Below are positions 1 to 9,100 of a stretch of 64,000 nucleotides of DNA, one piece after another (the first letter of the stretch is position 1; each line of letters begins with the position of its first letter). Where the stretch lies: the NCBI RefSeq assembly GCF_000813005.1, contig NZ_JSYP01000006.1, positions 106,031-170,030 of the forward strand, read 5' to 3'. The translations under genes and the position numbers were made by a program. The notes below the pieces were generated by a model. It was not told the origin of the DNA, made no database searches, and saw only the letters and a list, made by a program, of their open reading frames with translations. The stretch is from Flavobacterium sp. KMS (GTDB taxonomy: Bacteria > Bacteroidota > Bacteroidia > Flavobacteriales > Flavobacteriaceae).

Positions 1-769
1 CACCACCTTTTTCTTTAATCCATTGTAATGTTAATAATGAAACATAAATTGCAAAAACAGGAGGAGTATTATACATACTTTCTGCTTTAATATGTTTGGC
101 ATAATCTAACATGCTAGGAATTGTTCTACCGTTTTTCTCTAAGATTTCTTCTTTAATAACTACCAAAGTAGTTCCTGCAGGACCCATATTTTTTTGAGCT
201 CCAGCATAAATTAAATCAAATTGTGAGTAATCTAAACTGCGAGAAAATATATCCGAACTCATATCGCAAACTACTGGTACACTAGTTGTTGGGAATTCTT
301 TCATTTGAGTTCCAAAAATGGTATTGTTACTCGTACAGTGAAAATAATCTGCATCGGCAGGTATTTCGTAACCTTTTGGAATATGGTTGTAATTTTCTTC
401 TTTAGATGAAGCTACAGTAATAGTTTCTCCAAAAAGTTTTGCTTCTTTTATAGCGGCAGTTGCCCAAGTTCCAGAATCTAAATAAGCTGCTTTACCATTC
501 TCTTTCATTAAGTTATAAGGAGCCATTAAGAATGCTGTACTTGCACCACCTTGTAAAAACAGGGCTTGATATCCTTTTCCTTGAAGTCCTAATAATTCTA
601 AAGCAAGAGAACGAGCTTCTTCCATTACAGCAACGAAATCTTTACTTCGGTGCGAAATTTCTAAAATTGATAATCCTGAGTCATTAAAATTTAAAATAGC
701 TTTTGATGCTTTCTCAAAAACTTCTTGAGGTAAGATACTTGGTCCTGCGCTGTAGTTGTGTTTTTTCAT
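1..769 (-). CDS. serC: Phosphoserine aminotransferase SerC, C-terminus outside window
   Basis: A PLP-dependent class V aminotransferase that converts 3-phosphohydroxypyruvate and glutamate to phosphoserine in serine biosynthesis, with a second role in pyridoxine synthesis in some bacteria. The reverse-strand translation opens MKKHNYSAGPSILP, the typical SerC start, and continues with LQGGASTAFLMAPYNL, DYFHCTSNNTIFGTQ and YAGAQKNMGPAGTT. In the last of these the lysine of AQKN is the expected PLP Schiff-base residue. About 256 codons are present of a family length near 355, so roughly 100 residues lie beyond position 1. The start ATG is at 769-767. The gene follows the acyl-CoA reductase gene on the same strand. 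Family assignment is secure. Confidence 0.95.
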   Translation of the reverse strand, partial: MKKHNYSAGPSILPQEVFEKASKAILNFNDSGLSILEISHRSKDFVAVMEEARSLALELLGLQGKGYQALFLQGGASTAFLMAPYNLMKENGKAAYLDSGTWATAAIKEAKLFGETITVASSKEENYNHIPKGYEIPADADYFHCTSNNTIFGTQMKEFPTTSVPVVCDMSSDIFSRSLDYSQFDLIYAGAQKNMGPAGTTLVVIKEEILEKNGRTIPSMLDYAKHIKAESMYNTPPVFAIYVSLLTLQWIKEKGG

Positions 770-865
770 GGTGTAGTTAAATTCCAATATTTTTTAGAAA
801 CGCAAATTTCGGTAATAGCGCCCGAAAAATCGTTAAATTATTCGCAATAATTATCAGATTTTAAC

Positions 866-1927
866 TTATGTTATTAACAAAAACGATATAGTATCTATAT
901 TGTCTGCATAATCCCACAAATCAGGAGTTTGCGTTTTTCCAAATAAAATGCTGTTTTCTATCAGGTTATCGCTTACAATGCATTGAATTTGCTCATTCTC
1001 AGCTTGTAATCGTTGTTTTAAATCTTCAATATTATTGTAGGTTTCATAAAAAACACTCGAAATAGGTGAGGCGTGGCTTGTATCTTCTTTTAAAGTTAAG
1101 AAGCCATTATCTAGTAATTTAAAATTACTCATTAAGAAAACTGCCTTATTATAATCGTAATTGTTGGCATATTTTTCATAATGAATAACATCCTGATATT
1201 CGAAAATTGCTTCAAAAAAAGCATCAAATTTATATCCTTCAGGAACAAATAGTTTAGAAACATTTCGGCATCCTAAACCAAAATATCTAAATATATCTTC
1301 ACCCAAAGCAATAAGTTGTTCTTTAGTTTCTTTTCCGTTTAAAACGGCAATAGAGTTTCTGCTTTTTCGAATAATCGAAGGTTTATCTTTAAAATAGTAT
1401 TCAAAATAACGTGCCGTATTATTACTTCCTGTAGCAATTACAGTATCAAAATTTTCTAGTTTTCCTTCCACGAAAGTGATTTTATTAGCAAAATCAGGAT
1501 TGATAGCAATAAGATATTTCGCCAAGAAAGGAAGTAAATGTTGATCATTAGAAGATGTTTTTACCAAGACATTATGTCCAGTAATTAAAACAGATAGAAA
1601 ATCATGAAAACCAACTAGCGGAATGTTTCCAGCTAGTATTAAGGCTACGTTTTTACCTTCTTTAACAGAGTCAAAAGAATAAGCAGAAAGCCATTTATTA
1701 AGGTTCTCTTCTGTTAAAGCATTGGCCCATGATTGGATAGAAAAAAAAACTTGTTCAGGAGTGTACCAACCGTTATGTGATTGAGACAAGTGAATCAGTT
1801 TTATGAAATCATCAAAAAACAAGTCATTACTTAAAACATTATTGTGTTTTTTACAATCATTTTCTGAAAATTGGCTCAAAAATTTGCCCAGTTCTATAAA
1901 AGATTGTTTTTTTTCGTTTTGTAACAT
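866..1927 (-). CDS. Acyl-CoA reductase (LuxC-like)
   Basis: An aldehyde-dehydrogenase-fold protein of the LuxC/acyl-CoA reductase family, expected to reduce an activated acyl group with NAD(P)H. Seen: VALILAGNIPLVGFHDFLSV near the N-terminal third, VIATGSNNTARYFEYYF, and GLGCRNVSKLFVP, in which the cysteine is the likely catalytic nucleophile. The frame stays open upstream to 2005, but I place the start at 1927 (MLQNEKKQSF). A TAnnTTTG -7 box lies at 1975-1968 with a TTG about 20 bp further upstream, inside the longer frame, so transcription probably begins after 2005. It is divergent from the ferredoxin gene and upstream of serC. The substrate is not known from sequence. Confidence 0.85.
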   Translation of the reverse strand: MLQNEKKQSFIELGKFLSQFSENDCKKHNNVLSNDLFFDDFIKLIHLSQSHNGWYTPEQVFFSIQSWANALTEENLNKWLSAYSFDSVKEGKNVALILAGNIPLVGFHDFLSVLITGHNVLVKTSSNDQHLLPFLAKYLIAINPDFANKITFVEGKLENFDTVIATGSNNTARYFEYYFKDKPSIIRKSRNSIAVLNGKETKEQLIALGEDIFRYFGLGCRNVSKLFVPEGYKFDAFFEAIFEYQDVIHYEKYANNYDYNKAVFLMSNFKLLDNGFLTLKEDTSHASPISSVFYETYNNIEDLKQRLQAENEQIQCIVSDNLIENSILFGKTQTPDLWDYADNIDTISFLLIT

Positions 1928-1967
1928 AAGTAATTTGTATATGAATAGTTTTGATTGTAATTTTGCA

Positions 1968-1998
1968 CAAAAATAAGGATAAATAAGTCGAAAGTCAA
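1968..1998 (-). promoter_or_regulatory. Bacteroidota-type promoter of the acyl-CoA reductase gene
   Basis: On the reverse strand TATTTTTG (1975-1968) fits the TAnnTTTG -7 consensus and TTG (1998-1996) fits the -33 element, with 20 bp between them. It decides the downstream start at 1927. Confidence 0.5.
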
Positions 1999-2087
1999 AA
2001 GTCATTAAGTCAAAACGCTAAAATGATCTTTTTTGTTTTTTTTGACTTTGATAACTTTAAGGCTTTTAACTTTAAGACTAAAAAACA

Positions 2088-2438
2088 ATGGCAATAATTA
2101 TAACCGACGAATGTATCAATTGTGGTGCTTGTGAACCAGAGTGCCCAAATACAGCAATCTATGAAGGTGCTGATGATTGGAGATACAAGGATGGAACAGC
2201 TTTAAAAGGAAAAGTAATTTTGCCAGACGGTACAGAAGTTGACGCAGATGATGCTCAGACTCCTATTTCTGACGAAGTTTATTATATCGTTCCTGGTAAA
2301 TGTACTGAATGTAAAGGTTTTCATGATGAACCACAATGTGCGGCAGTATGTCCTGTAGATTGTTGTGTACCAGATGATAATCATGTAGAAGATGAAGAGA
2401 CGCTATTAAACAGACAAGCGTTTTTACATAACGAATAA
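2088..2438 (+). CDS. 4Fe-4S dicluster ferredoxin
   Basis: A small cytoplasmic electron carrier with two iron-sulfur clusters. The N-terminal motif [12 protein letters not shown] (residues 9-20) gives CxxCxxCxxxCP for one cluster. [18 protein letters not shown] in the second half gives a CxxC with a longer insertion before the last cysteines, the pattern of the 2[4Fe-4S] ferredoxins usual in Flavobacteriia. Length (116 aa) is typical. The gene stands alone, divergent from the acyl-CoA reductase gene, and ends at a hairpin terminator. The redox partner cannot be read from the sequence; the neighbouring reductase is only a positional hint. Confidence 0.92.
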   Translation: MAIIITDECINCGACEPECPNTAIYEGADDWRYKDGTALKGKVILPDGTEVDADDAQTPISDEVYYIVPGKCTECKGFHDEPQCAAVCPVDCCVPDDNHVEDEETLLNRQAFLHNE

Positions 2439-2473
2439 ATACTTAAGTCTTTTTAGATTTTAAACATAAAGAA

Positions 2474-2503
2474 AATCCTGAGTTTACGCTCAGGATTTTT
2501 TTG
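2474..2503. terminator. Intrinsic terminator after ferredoxin
   Basis: The 9-bp stem AATCCTGAG/CTCAGGATT has a 6-nt loop and is followed by T7. It is almost identical to the terminator at 3785-3814, so the gene between them is bracketed by twin terminators. Confidence 0.85.
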
Positions 2504-2585
2504 TATATAACCTTTTTTTTGTATTGTATTGGTTTTTAATGTTTTATTTGTAGTTTTATAGCGGTTAATTTTTTTAACAAAGCCT

Positions 2586-3749
2586 ATGAAGAGACTTATA
2601 CTTTTATTTATTGTGTTTTTTAACGTGAGTATTTTTGCACAAAGCAAAGAATATTCTATAATCGTAAAAGATATAGAAACGCAGTTGCCGATAGAAAATG
2701 CAATGGTAGTTATAATGAAAACTAAGCAAGTTTTATTGAGTAACGAAGAAGGTAAGGTTACTTTTATGTTAACAGGAGCTTCAAATGTTCAGACTTCCGA
2801 GACAAATTATGAGAGCTTAACAACTCGTTGGATAGCTTTAAAAGAGAATGAATTTGTAGTTTATTTAAAGAACAAGAAGAATAAGTTAACTGAGATTGTT
2901 GTGTCTAAAGAATCTCCGCAAAAAATACTTCAAAAAATTGTCTCTAATTCGGTAGAAAAACTAACAATGCCATATCGATTAAAAGTATATGTACGAGAGT
3001 ATTTTATGCTTGATGATAAATATTCGTATTATAATGACGGACTTGTAAATTTTCAGTTCTCAGGAAATCGCAAAAAAGCAACAACAACATTATTGGTAGA
3101 GCAAAATCGATCTTATGGTTTACTAGAAGCAGATGTAAGTGCTGATTTAAAAGGGTATAATTTGAATAATATCATGGAGAATTATTCTAATTTGGATTAT
3201 TTTGAGCCTATTTTAGATTCAAAAGCAAAAAAAGAATATGATTTTATAGTAAAAGGATTTCCTGGTAATAAAGACTATTATGTAATGAGTATTACTCCAC
3301 TAGATAAGTCTAAGAAGGAGATGGATAGTTTTGAAGTTATTTATGACCATAAAAAAAAGATAATTATTGAGTTTACGTGTGCTTTGATTCCTGCAAAGCC
3401 AGTTGAAACGGAAGAAAAACCAGATGTAGGTTCTAAAAATATTACGAGATCATTCATAAAAGTAAAATACAGAATAGATGGGTCGGATTATTATTTATTG
3501 AGTTCTAACGAAGAAATAGCTTATAATCTTATTTTAAAAGACAAAGTCAAGAATATTCAAGTTCGGAATAGTTTTATAACGACCAATTTCAATAAACAAA
3601 AATTCACTTATAACGAAAGCGATGTTTTTAAAGAGAAAACACTCTTTAATAAAAAGAATAAAATCCTGACCAATTATTGGGATGTTTCGGGATTTACCGC
3701 CACCGATAAAGAAAAAGAAATAATAAGTTCTTTAGATTATAAGATGTGA
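2586..3749 (+). CDS. Exported protein with carboxypeptidase-like regulatory domain
   Basis: Function unknown. An N-terminal signal peptide (MKRLILLFIVFFNVSIFAQ) is followed by a short beta-sandwich resembling the carboxypeptidase D regulatory-like domain common in Bacteroidota surface proteins (roughly residues 22-95: EYSIIVKDIETQLPIENAMV and EEGKVTFML). The remaining 290 residues, rich in lysine and beta-type pattern, have no motif I recognise. No TonB plug or barrel follows, so this is a periplasmic or outer-membrane-associated protein and not a receptor. The gene is monocistronic between two near-identical terminators. Confidence 0.75.
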   Translation: MKRLILLFIVFFNVSIFAQSKEYSIIVKDIETQLPIENAMVVIMKTKQVLLSNEEGKVTFMLTGASNVQTSETNYESLTTRWIALKENEFVVYLKNKKNKLTEIVVSKESPQKILQKIVSNSVEKLTMPYRLKVYVREYFMLDDKYSYYNDGLVNFQFSGNRKKATTTLLVEQNRSYGLLEADVSADLKGYNLNNIMENYSNLDYFEPILDSKAKKEYDFIVKGFPGNKDYYVMSITPLDKSKKEMDSFEVIYDHKKKIIIEFTCALIPAKPVETEEKPDVGSKNITRSFIKVKYRIDGSDYYLLSSNEEIAYNLILKDKVKNIQVRNSFITTNFNKQKFTYNESDVFKEKTLFNKKNKILTNYWDVSGFTATDKEKEIISSLDYKM

Positions 3750-3784
3750 ATTGTGAGAAGTGAAATGTAATCTTTATATAAAAA

Positions 3785-3814
3785 AATCCTGAGTTTGACG
3801 CTCAGGATTTTTTT
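3785..3814. terminator. Bidirectional terminator between convergent genes
   Basis: The stem AATCCTGAG/CTCAGGATT with a TTTGACG loop has A-rich and T-rich flanks on both sides, so it can serve the upstream plus-strand gene and the convergent TonB receptor gene. Confidence 0.85.
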
Positions 3815-3819
3815 GTTTT

Positions 3820-3856
3820 GTCAGGCTGAGTCCATTCGACTTCGCTCAGGCTGATA
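3820..3856. repeat. REP-like palindromic intergenic element
   Basis: On the reverse strand this reads CAGCCTGAGCGAAGTCGAAT followed by GGACTCAGCCTGAC. It has imperfect inverted arms (CAGGCTGAG/CTCAGGCTG) and an unusually high GC content for this DNA. It resembles the short dispersed palindromes of Flavobacterium genomes; a partly similar string lies at 57309-57331. Dispersal cannot be tested from one window. Confidence 0.4.
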
Positions 3857-3872
3857 AAAGAAAGGCATTGTA

Positions 3873-6506
3873 TTAAAACGTAAATCCAAGTCTTGCATAG
3901 TAATACGCTCCGCTGAAACCCATTTGTACAGCATCCCAATATCCACCAGCTTCAGTGTTTCCTTGTTCATCTTGTTTTGTTGGGTAAACATTAAATAAAT
4001 TGTTACTACCAACACTTAATTTTAATGATTTTGTAAGCTGGTATCCTACAGTTAAATCTGTTACAATTCTTGGGTAATACGTATCATCTTCATCACCATA
4101 ATCTACTAAAACTACTTTGCTGAAATGAGTAAAAGCTAAACCAGCATCAAATTTATGACGAGCATAATTTAAGTTCAATCCAAATTTATTTTTAGGAGCC
4201 GAAGCTAATAAAAATGCTCTATCACGTCTTCCGAAAAAAGTTTCTTCAGGTAAGCTGCCATTTTTTATATTGTCAATTTTCATGTTATTGATGTTTCCTA
4301 CCAGTGTTGCACTAAATAGCGATTCTCCAAATTTTTTCTTCCATGCAAGAACCAAATCCAATCCAGTTGTTTTAGTATCTACGCCGTTTACAAAAAATTG
4401 AGCTTCAGATACACCAATGTTTAATGCAGTTGCATCAAAATAACCCGTAAGTACGATACGATTTTTTACTTTTATAAAATACCCATCGACAGTTGCAGTA
4501 AAATCACCAAAAGTTGCAGTGAAACCCAAAGAAGCGTTCAACGCTTTTTCTTCATCTAGTTTTTGGATACCAAAAGCGCGGGTAATTGGGCTGTTATTTG
4601 GCGCAAGCAATACTTCTGTTGCTCCACCAGCATTAAAGTTTGTAAAATGAAGATTATAATATATTTGTGCCAATGATGGAGCGCGGAATCCCGTGCTTAC
4701 AGAACCTCTAAAATTGATATTTTTGCTCGCTTTTAATCGCATAGCAAGTTTACCATTTAAAGTGCTTCCAAAATCGCTATAATTTTCAAAACGAACAGCA
4801 CCACTAATTAAGAAAGCATCCGTAATATCTAGTTCGGCATCCGTATATAAAGATAAATTAGTACGACCTTTATCAACCGTATTAAGCGGGCTGTATCCAG
4901 GGAAACCTTGAGAACCTCCTGGTCTTGGATTACCAGAAATAGGGTCAATTGGAGCATTTTGGTTTGCGGGATCTCTTATCGGGATTCCGTTTGTATCATA
5001 AGTAGCGTAAGAACCTTCATCGCCAGCAAAAATGGTGAAATTTTCAGTACGATATTCAGCTCCAAAAGCTAAGTTTAATCCATCAAGTACAGAATCGTAA
5101 TTTTTAGAGAAATCAAAATTAGTTGTGTTTTGTGTTAGCGTATGACCTCCAGCATCAAACTCAGTTGGAGAAGCAGCTTCAAGAGAAGCATTTATAGTTC
5201 CTTTTATATAATAGTGAAAAAGGTTTTTCCCGTACGTATTACTAATATCTATTTTCCATCCACCAGTAGTTACAGTTCTAAATCCAGCCGATAATGAGTT
5301 GTCAATAATATTCGATGTAATTCTTGGTGTGTATCCGCCAGGATATATAGATTCTACGACTCTCTCGCCATCATTACGAGTAAAGGCATAAGCATCAGTA
5401 TCTCTGTAGTTTCTTCCTCCAAAGGCGTAGAACTCCGTTTTATCCGAAATCGGGATAGCAATATTTGCAAAAAGATTAAAACTCTGAATTGCAGCATCTC
5501 CAAAGCCTTTTCTAAAATCGTAAGCAGGACGAAGCGTTTTATTCTTATTGATATACTCGGTAGTAAGATTAACATAGCCGCCTTTCTCTCCAATGGCAAC
5601 ACCATAATTGGCAGCAACTTTTACGGAACCTCCGTCAAAATCTTGATTTTTTCCATACGAGTTTCCATTTCCGTTTTTATCCAAACGATATCCCTTAGTG
5701 TTAGGAGTTCCAGGAAGAAAATCACCTTTGGCTTTAGTATTAAAAACTCCGTAAGTAACCGAGCCATTAAGTTCGTTTATATTATCGTTTAGTACGATAT
5801 TAATAACTCCCGCAATAGCATCAGAACCATATTGAGCCGCCGCGCCATCTCTTAAAATCTCAATTCTTTTTATAGATGAAGCAGGAATAGCATTTAAATC
5901 CGTTCCAGTATTTCCGCGTCCGCGAGTTCCAAATAAATTTACGAGCGAAGATTGGTGTCTTCTTTTTCCATTAATTAAAACCAAAGTCTGATCAGGGCCT
6001 AAACCACGTAAAGAAGCAGGGTCAACGTGATCTGCTCCGTCAGATCCAGATTGTTTGTTAGCATTAAAAGATGGGGCTATGTATTGCAGTAATTGGTTAA
6101 TTTCCAGTTTTCCGCTTTGCGTAGTAACATCTTTTATGTTAATGATATCAATAGGTACAGCAGAGTTTACAACTGTCCTTTTGGTGTTTCTTGAGCCTAC
6201 AATTACAACATCTTTTAAGGTTTGTCCACCGTTTTCGTTCATAGTAATATCGATAATGCCACTTGTAGCATTTTTTTCGGTATTTGTGTACCCAACATAA
6301 CTAAAAACTAAGACTGCGCCTTCTTTAACCTTAATAATGTAACCGCCTTGTATGTCGGTAGATACTCCGTTATTAGTTCCTTTTTCCATAATGTTTACCC
6401 CCGGAAGCGCTACGCCATTATGGTCTTTTACGACGCCACTAATTTCTTTTTGAGCAAAAAGAAATGTAATATTTAGTATAAATACTAATACTGTAAATTT
6501 TTTCAT
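3873..6506 (-). CDS. TonB-dependent outer-membrane receptor
   Basis: An outer-membrane beta-barrel that imports an unknown substrate using TonB energy. Signal peptide (MKKFTVLVFILNITFLFAQ), carboxypeptidase-like beta-sandwich at about 22-95 (KEISGVVKDHNGVALPGVNI), plug domain at about 110-235 (LRGLGPDQTLVLINGKRRHQ, IPASSIKRIEILRDGAAAQYG), then a barrel to the C-terminal aromatic end ARLGFTF. Length (877 aa) is normal. No SusD-like partner gene is adjacent and the start is not the SusC type, so a glycan-system role is not supported. It is monocistronic, with a long AT-rich upstream region to 6741. Confidence 0.92.
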   Translation of the reverse strand: MKKFTVLVFILNITFLFAQKEISGVVKDHNGVALPGVNIMEKGTNNGVSTDIQGGYIIKVKEGAVLVFSYVGYTNTEKNATSGIIDITMNENGGQTLKDVVIVGSRNTKRTVVNSAVPIDIINIKDVTTQSGKLEINQLLQYIAPSFNANKQSGSDGADHVDPASLRGLGPDQTLVLINGKRRHQSSLVNLFGTRGRGNTGTDLNAIPASSIKRIEILRDGAAAQYGSDAIAGVINIVLNDNINELNGSVTYGVFNTKAKGDFLPGTPNTKGYRLDKNGNGNSYGKNQDFDGGSVKVAANYGVAIGEKGGYVNLTTEYINKNKTLRPAYDFRKGFGDAAIQSFNLFANIAIPISDKTEFYAFGGRNYRDTDAYAFTRNDGERVVESIYPGGYTPRITSNIIDNSLSAGFRTVTTGGWKIDISNTYGKNLFHYYIKGTINASLEAASPTEFDAGGHTLTQNTTNFDFSKNYDSVLDGLNLAFGAEYRTENFTIFAGDEGSYATYDTNGIPIRDPANQNAPIDPISGNPRPGGSQGFPGYSPLNTVDKGRTNLSLYTDAELDITDAFLISGAVRFENYSDFGSTLNGKLAMRLKASKNINFRGSVSTGFRAPSLAQIYYNLHFTNFNAGGATEVLLAPNNSPITRAFGIQKLDEEKALNASLGFTATFGDFTATVDGYFIKVKNRIVLTGYFDATALNIGVSEAQFFVNGVDTKTTGLDLVLAWKKKFGESLFSATLVGNINNMKIDNIKNGSLPEETFFGRRDRAFLLASAPKNKFGLNLNYARHKFDAGLAFTHFSKVVLVDYGDEDDTYYPRIVTDLTVGYQLTKSLKLSVGSNNLFNVYPTKQDEQGNTEAGGYWDAVQMGFSGAYYYARLGFTF

Positions 6507-6632
6507 AATTAATTGAGTTTGATTTTGTTGTTTGGTTAGATGTTTAGCTAAAAGTAATTCTTTTTAACAAAATATTAATATAATGTTTAATTTTTTTTAA
6601 GGGTTTGTTTAAAAGTGTATTAATACGCAGTT

Positions 6633-6667
6633 TTTGTTCGGCAACGAAGTATTAAATCTTATATTTG
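6633..6667 (+). promoter_or_regulatory. Promoter of ychF
   Basis: TTTG (6633-6636) and TATATTTG (6660-6667) match the Bacteroidota -33/-7 consensus with 23 bp between. They lie 75 bp before the ychF start, implying a leader of about 65 nt. Confidence 0.5.
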
Positions 6668-6741
6668 CAAACTTTTAAAAGCGAGAACATAAATTTCAGC
6701 AGAATTGAAGCGCTGCAAATAAAAATAAATAGAAACTACAT

Positions 6742-7836
6742 ATGAAAGCAGGAATTGTAGGATTGCCAAATGTTGGAAAATCAACATTATTTAATTGTTT
6801 ATCAAATGCAAAGGCACAAAGTGCAAACTTTCCGTTTTGTACAATCGAGCCAAATATTGGTGTTGTAAACGTACCAGATCCAAGAATTGAAAAATTAGAA
6901 GAATTGGTAAAACCAGAACGCGTGCAAATGGCAACTGTAGATATCGTAGATATTGCAGGTTTGGTAAAAGGAGCAAGTAAAGGTGAAGGACTAGGAAATC
7001 AATTTTTAGGAAACATCAGAGAGTGTAATGCGATTATTCACGTTTTACGTTGTTTTGATAATGATAATATTGTTCACGTAGATGGGAATGTAAACCCAAT
7101 TCGTGACAAAGAAACAATTGACATTGAGTTGCAATTGAAAGATTTAGAAACTGTTGAAAAACGTTTAGAGAAAGTAAATCGTGCAGCTAAAACTGGAAAT
7201 AAAGAAGCTCAGACAGAAAAAGCACTTTTAGACAGAATTAGAGAGTCATTATTACAAGCTAAATCAGCTCGTACTATTACGCCTCAAGGTAATGATGAAG
7301 AGGTTTTAATGGAATCTTTTCAGTTAATTACTGCAAAACCAGTATTGTATGTTTGTAATGTTGACGAAAGTTCTGCTGTAAACGGAAACAAATACGTAGA
7401 TCAGGTTCGTGAGTTGGTAAAAGATGAAGATGCAGAAGTTATTATCCTTTCAGTAGGAGCAGAAGCAGATATTACCGAATTAGAAAGCTACGAAGAGCGT
7501 CAGGTTTTTCTAGAAGATATGGGCTTGAAAGAGCCAGGAGCATCAGTTTTAATTCGTGCTGCTTATAAATTATTAAAACAACAAACTTATTTTACAGCAG
7601 GAGTAAAAGAAGTTCGTGCCTGGACAATCAATATCGGAGCTACTGCGCCACAAGCTGCGGGAGTTATCCATACCGATTTCGAAAAAGGATTTATCCGTGC
7701 TGAAGTAATTTCATACGAAGATTTCGTTCATTACGGTTCAGAGGCAAAAGCTAAAGAAGCAGGGAAATTCAAAGTAGAAGGAAAAGAATATATCGTAAAA
7801 GATGGAGATGTAATGCACTTCCGTTTTAACGTATAA
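6742..7836 (+). CDS. ychF: Redox-regulated ATPase YchF (OLA1 family)
   Basis: A universally conserved Obg-like P-loop protein that binds the ribosome and hydrolyses ATP rather than GTP. Seen: Walker A GLPNVGKST (residues 7-15), switch region SANFPFCTIEPNIGVV, the DIAGLVKGASKGEGLGN G3 region, and NVDE in place of the GTPase NKxD motif, which is the known reason for ATP preference. A C-terminal TGS domain follows (VRAWTINIGATAPQAAGVIH to the end). Length (364 aa) is exactly typical. The gene is monocistronic with a clear promoter and terminator. Confidence 0.97.
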   Translation: MKAGIVGLPNVGKSTLFNCLSNAKAQSANFPFCTIEPNIGVVNVPDPRIEKLEELVKPERVQMATVDIVDIAGLVKGASKGEGLGNQFLGNIRECNAIIHVLRCFDNDNIVHVDGNVNPIRDKETIDIELQLKDLETVEKRLEKVNRAAKTGNKEAQTEKALLDRIRESLLQAKSARTITPQGNDEEVLMESFQLITAKPVLYVCNVDESSAVNGNKYVDQVRELVKDEDAEVIILSVGAEADITELESYEERQVFLEDMGLKEPGASVLIRAAYKLLKQQTYFTAGVKEVRAWTINIGATAPQAAGVIHTDFEKGFIRAEVISYEDFVHYGSEAKAKEAGKFKVEGKEYIVKDGDVMHFRFNV

Positions 7837-7877
7837 TTTTTCTTTAGAAAAAAGAATCAAGATTAAAGAGAATAGAC

Positions 7878-7911
7878 AAAGCTGCTGAAGAAATTCAGCA
7901 GCTTTTTTTTT
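7878..7911 (+). terminator. Terminator after ychF
   Basis: The 12-bp stem AAAGCTGCTGAA/TTCAGCAGCTTT with a GAAA-type loop is followed by a T-tract. Confidence 0.85.
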
Positions 7912-8054
7912 GTTTAAATTTTTATTTTTAAAGGTAATAAAGAGGTTAATCTGCTTTTATCTGTAAAATCTGCGTGAAAATATTTTTTGTGCTCATTTTG
8001 GTTTTTTTTTAACATTTGGCTTGAATTTTGGTTAATCTAATTAAAAAACAACTT

Positions 8055-8726
8055 ATGAAAAAAATCGCTCTAATTTTAGGAATATTAATTGTTCTAGCAT
8101 CTTGTAGAAAAGCTGATGCAGCGCCTGCCGATGCCTTTGCTTTATATTTTGAAGCTCCACAACCAGTTAATGATTCCGAACTAGATCGATTTCCTACTAA
8201 GTTTAAGGGGGTGTATATGAATACAGATTCTACATTTTTAAGAATTAATGAAAATACTGTACAATACGAATGGCATTATAATCTTATGATTCACAAACGA
8301 GAATTAGATTCTTTAATAAGGAGGTATGATATTGTAGATGGAAAATTAATAATAAAAGATACAAATCAAAAATATGATATGATTTATAAAGGTGATTCGA
8401 TACAATTGGAAGAGAAAAATATTGATACACTATTTAGATTTTCATATTATAATAAGGCAAAACGAATCGATGGTAAATTGGTTTTAAGCAAGCGTGATTC
8501 TATTTTTTGGACTGTAAGGATTTTATCAATAGAGAATAACGTATTAAGAATTAATAATGTTCTTTTAATGGAGGATTTGAGGAGATTAGATTCTATTACA
8601 GCTATTAAATCGCAAAAGCTAGATTCAACTTCTTTTGTGGTTAAACCAACTCGCAGAGAATTTAAAAGCGTGTTGAAATTAAAGAATTTTGGATATCAGC
8701 AAGAATTCAAAAAAGTTTCAAAATAG
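8055..8726 (+). CDS. Conserved hypothetical lipoprotein
   Basis: Function unknown. I start it at the ATG at 8055 (MKKIALILGILIVLASC) instead of an in-frame TTG at 8028, because the ATG opens directly into a lipoprotein signal peptide whose LASC lipobox gives a lipidated cysteine at about residue 17. The mature 200 residues are charged and rich in I, D and K, with short repeats of the type RLDSI/KLDST; no catalytic motif is visible. The gene stands alone and is followed by a terminator whose stem closely resembles the one in front of it (7878-7905). Confidence 0.75.
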   Translation: MKKIALILGILIVLASCRKADAAPADAFALYFEAPQPVNDSELDRFPTKFKGVYMNTDSTFLRINENTVQYEWHYNLMIHKRELDSLIRRYDIVDGKLIIKDTNQKYDMIYKGDSIQLEEKNIDTLFRFSYYNKAKRIDGKLVLSKRDSIFWTVRILSIENNVLRINNVLLMEDLRRLDSITAIKSQKLDSTSFVVKPTRREFKSVLKLKNFGYQQEFKKVSK

Positions 8727-8751
8727 CTTGGTTTTAAATGTATAAAAAAGG

Positions 8752-8784
8752 AAAACTGTTGAAGATATTCAGCAGTTTTTTTTG
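8752..8784 (+). terminator. Terminator after the 8055 lipoprotein gene
   Basis: The stem AAAACTGTTGAA/TTCAGCAGTTTT (one G-U pair) is followed by T8. Confidence 0.8.
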
Positions 8785-9068
8785 TTTTTACCATTAAGGG
8801 ATTAAGAGAAGTTAAGTCTTAATAAAACTCAATGTCTTAATGGTTTTAAATTTTAATTTCTCAGAACCTATTTCCAGCTTTTCGTTTCAAGATTTTTCGG
8901 TAAAACCTTTTTTGTAATACTATAAAAAGAGCTTCCGCTGGTCGCTTTTTTACAGTAACAAAAAAGTGGTTTTCCTCTCAAAATGCTTTCCACTACAATC
9001 TGGGGTAGTCATGGATAAAGTATAACATTTACAGGAAATATGAGAATAATTTTATTTTTTTAATTGCT
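8785..9068. other. Gene-free stretch
   Basis: About 280 bp without a credible reading frame. It holds AT-rich DNA and one GC-richer segment near 8937-8955 (AGCTTCCGCTGGTCGC) that may be a decayed dispersed repeat. Only the promoter of the next gene is clear at its end. Confidence 0.4.
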
Positions 9069-9076
9069 TATATTTG
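9069..9076 (+). promoter_or_regulatory. -7 box upstream of the BrkB/YihY gene
   Basis: TATATTTG fits TAnnTTTG and lies 24 bp before the GTG start. No convincing -33 element is visible. Confidence 0.35.
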
Positions 9077-9100
9077 AGAGAAATAATTAATTAAAGTATT

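Noticed and set aside
460..687. Plus-strand frame of 75 residues
   Set aside because: It lies wholly opposite serC, has no export signal or domain, and its composition is that of a reverse-complement shadow.
1928..2005. Longer start of the acyl-CoA reductase
   Set aside because: The promoter boxes lie inside this segment, so it is probably not transcribed as coding sequence.
3873..6506. SusC-type polysaccharide receptor
   Set aside because: There is no SusD-like gene beside it and no glycan-degrading genes in the neighbourhood.
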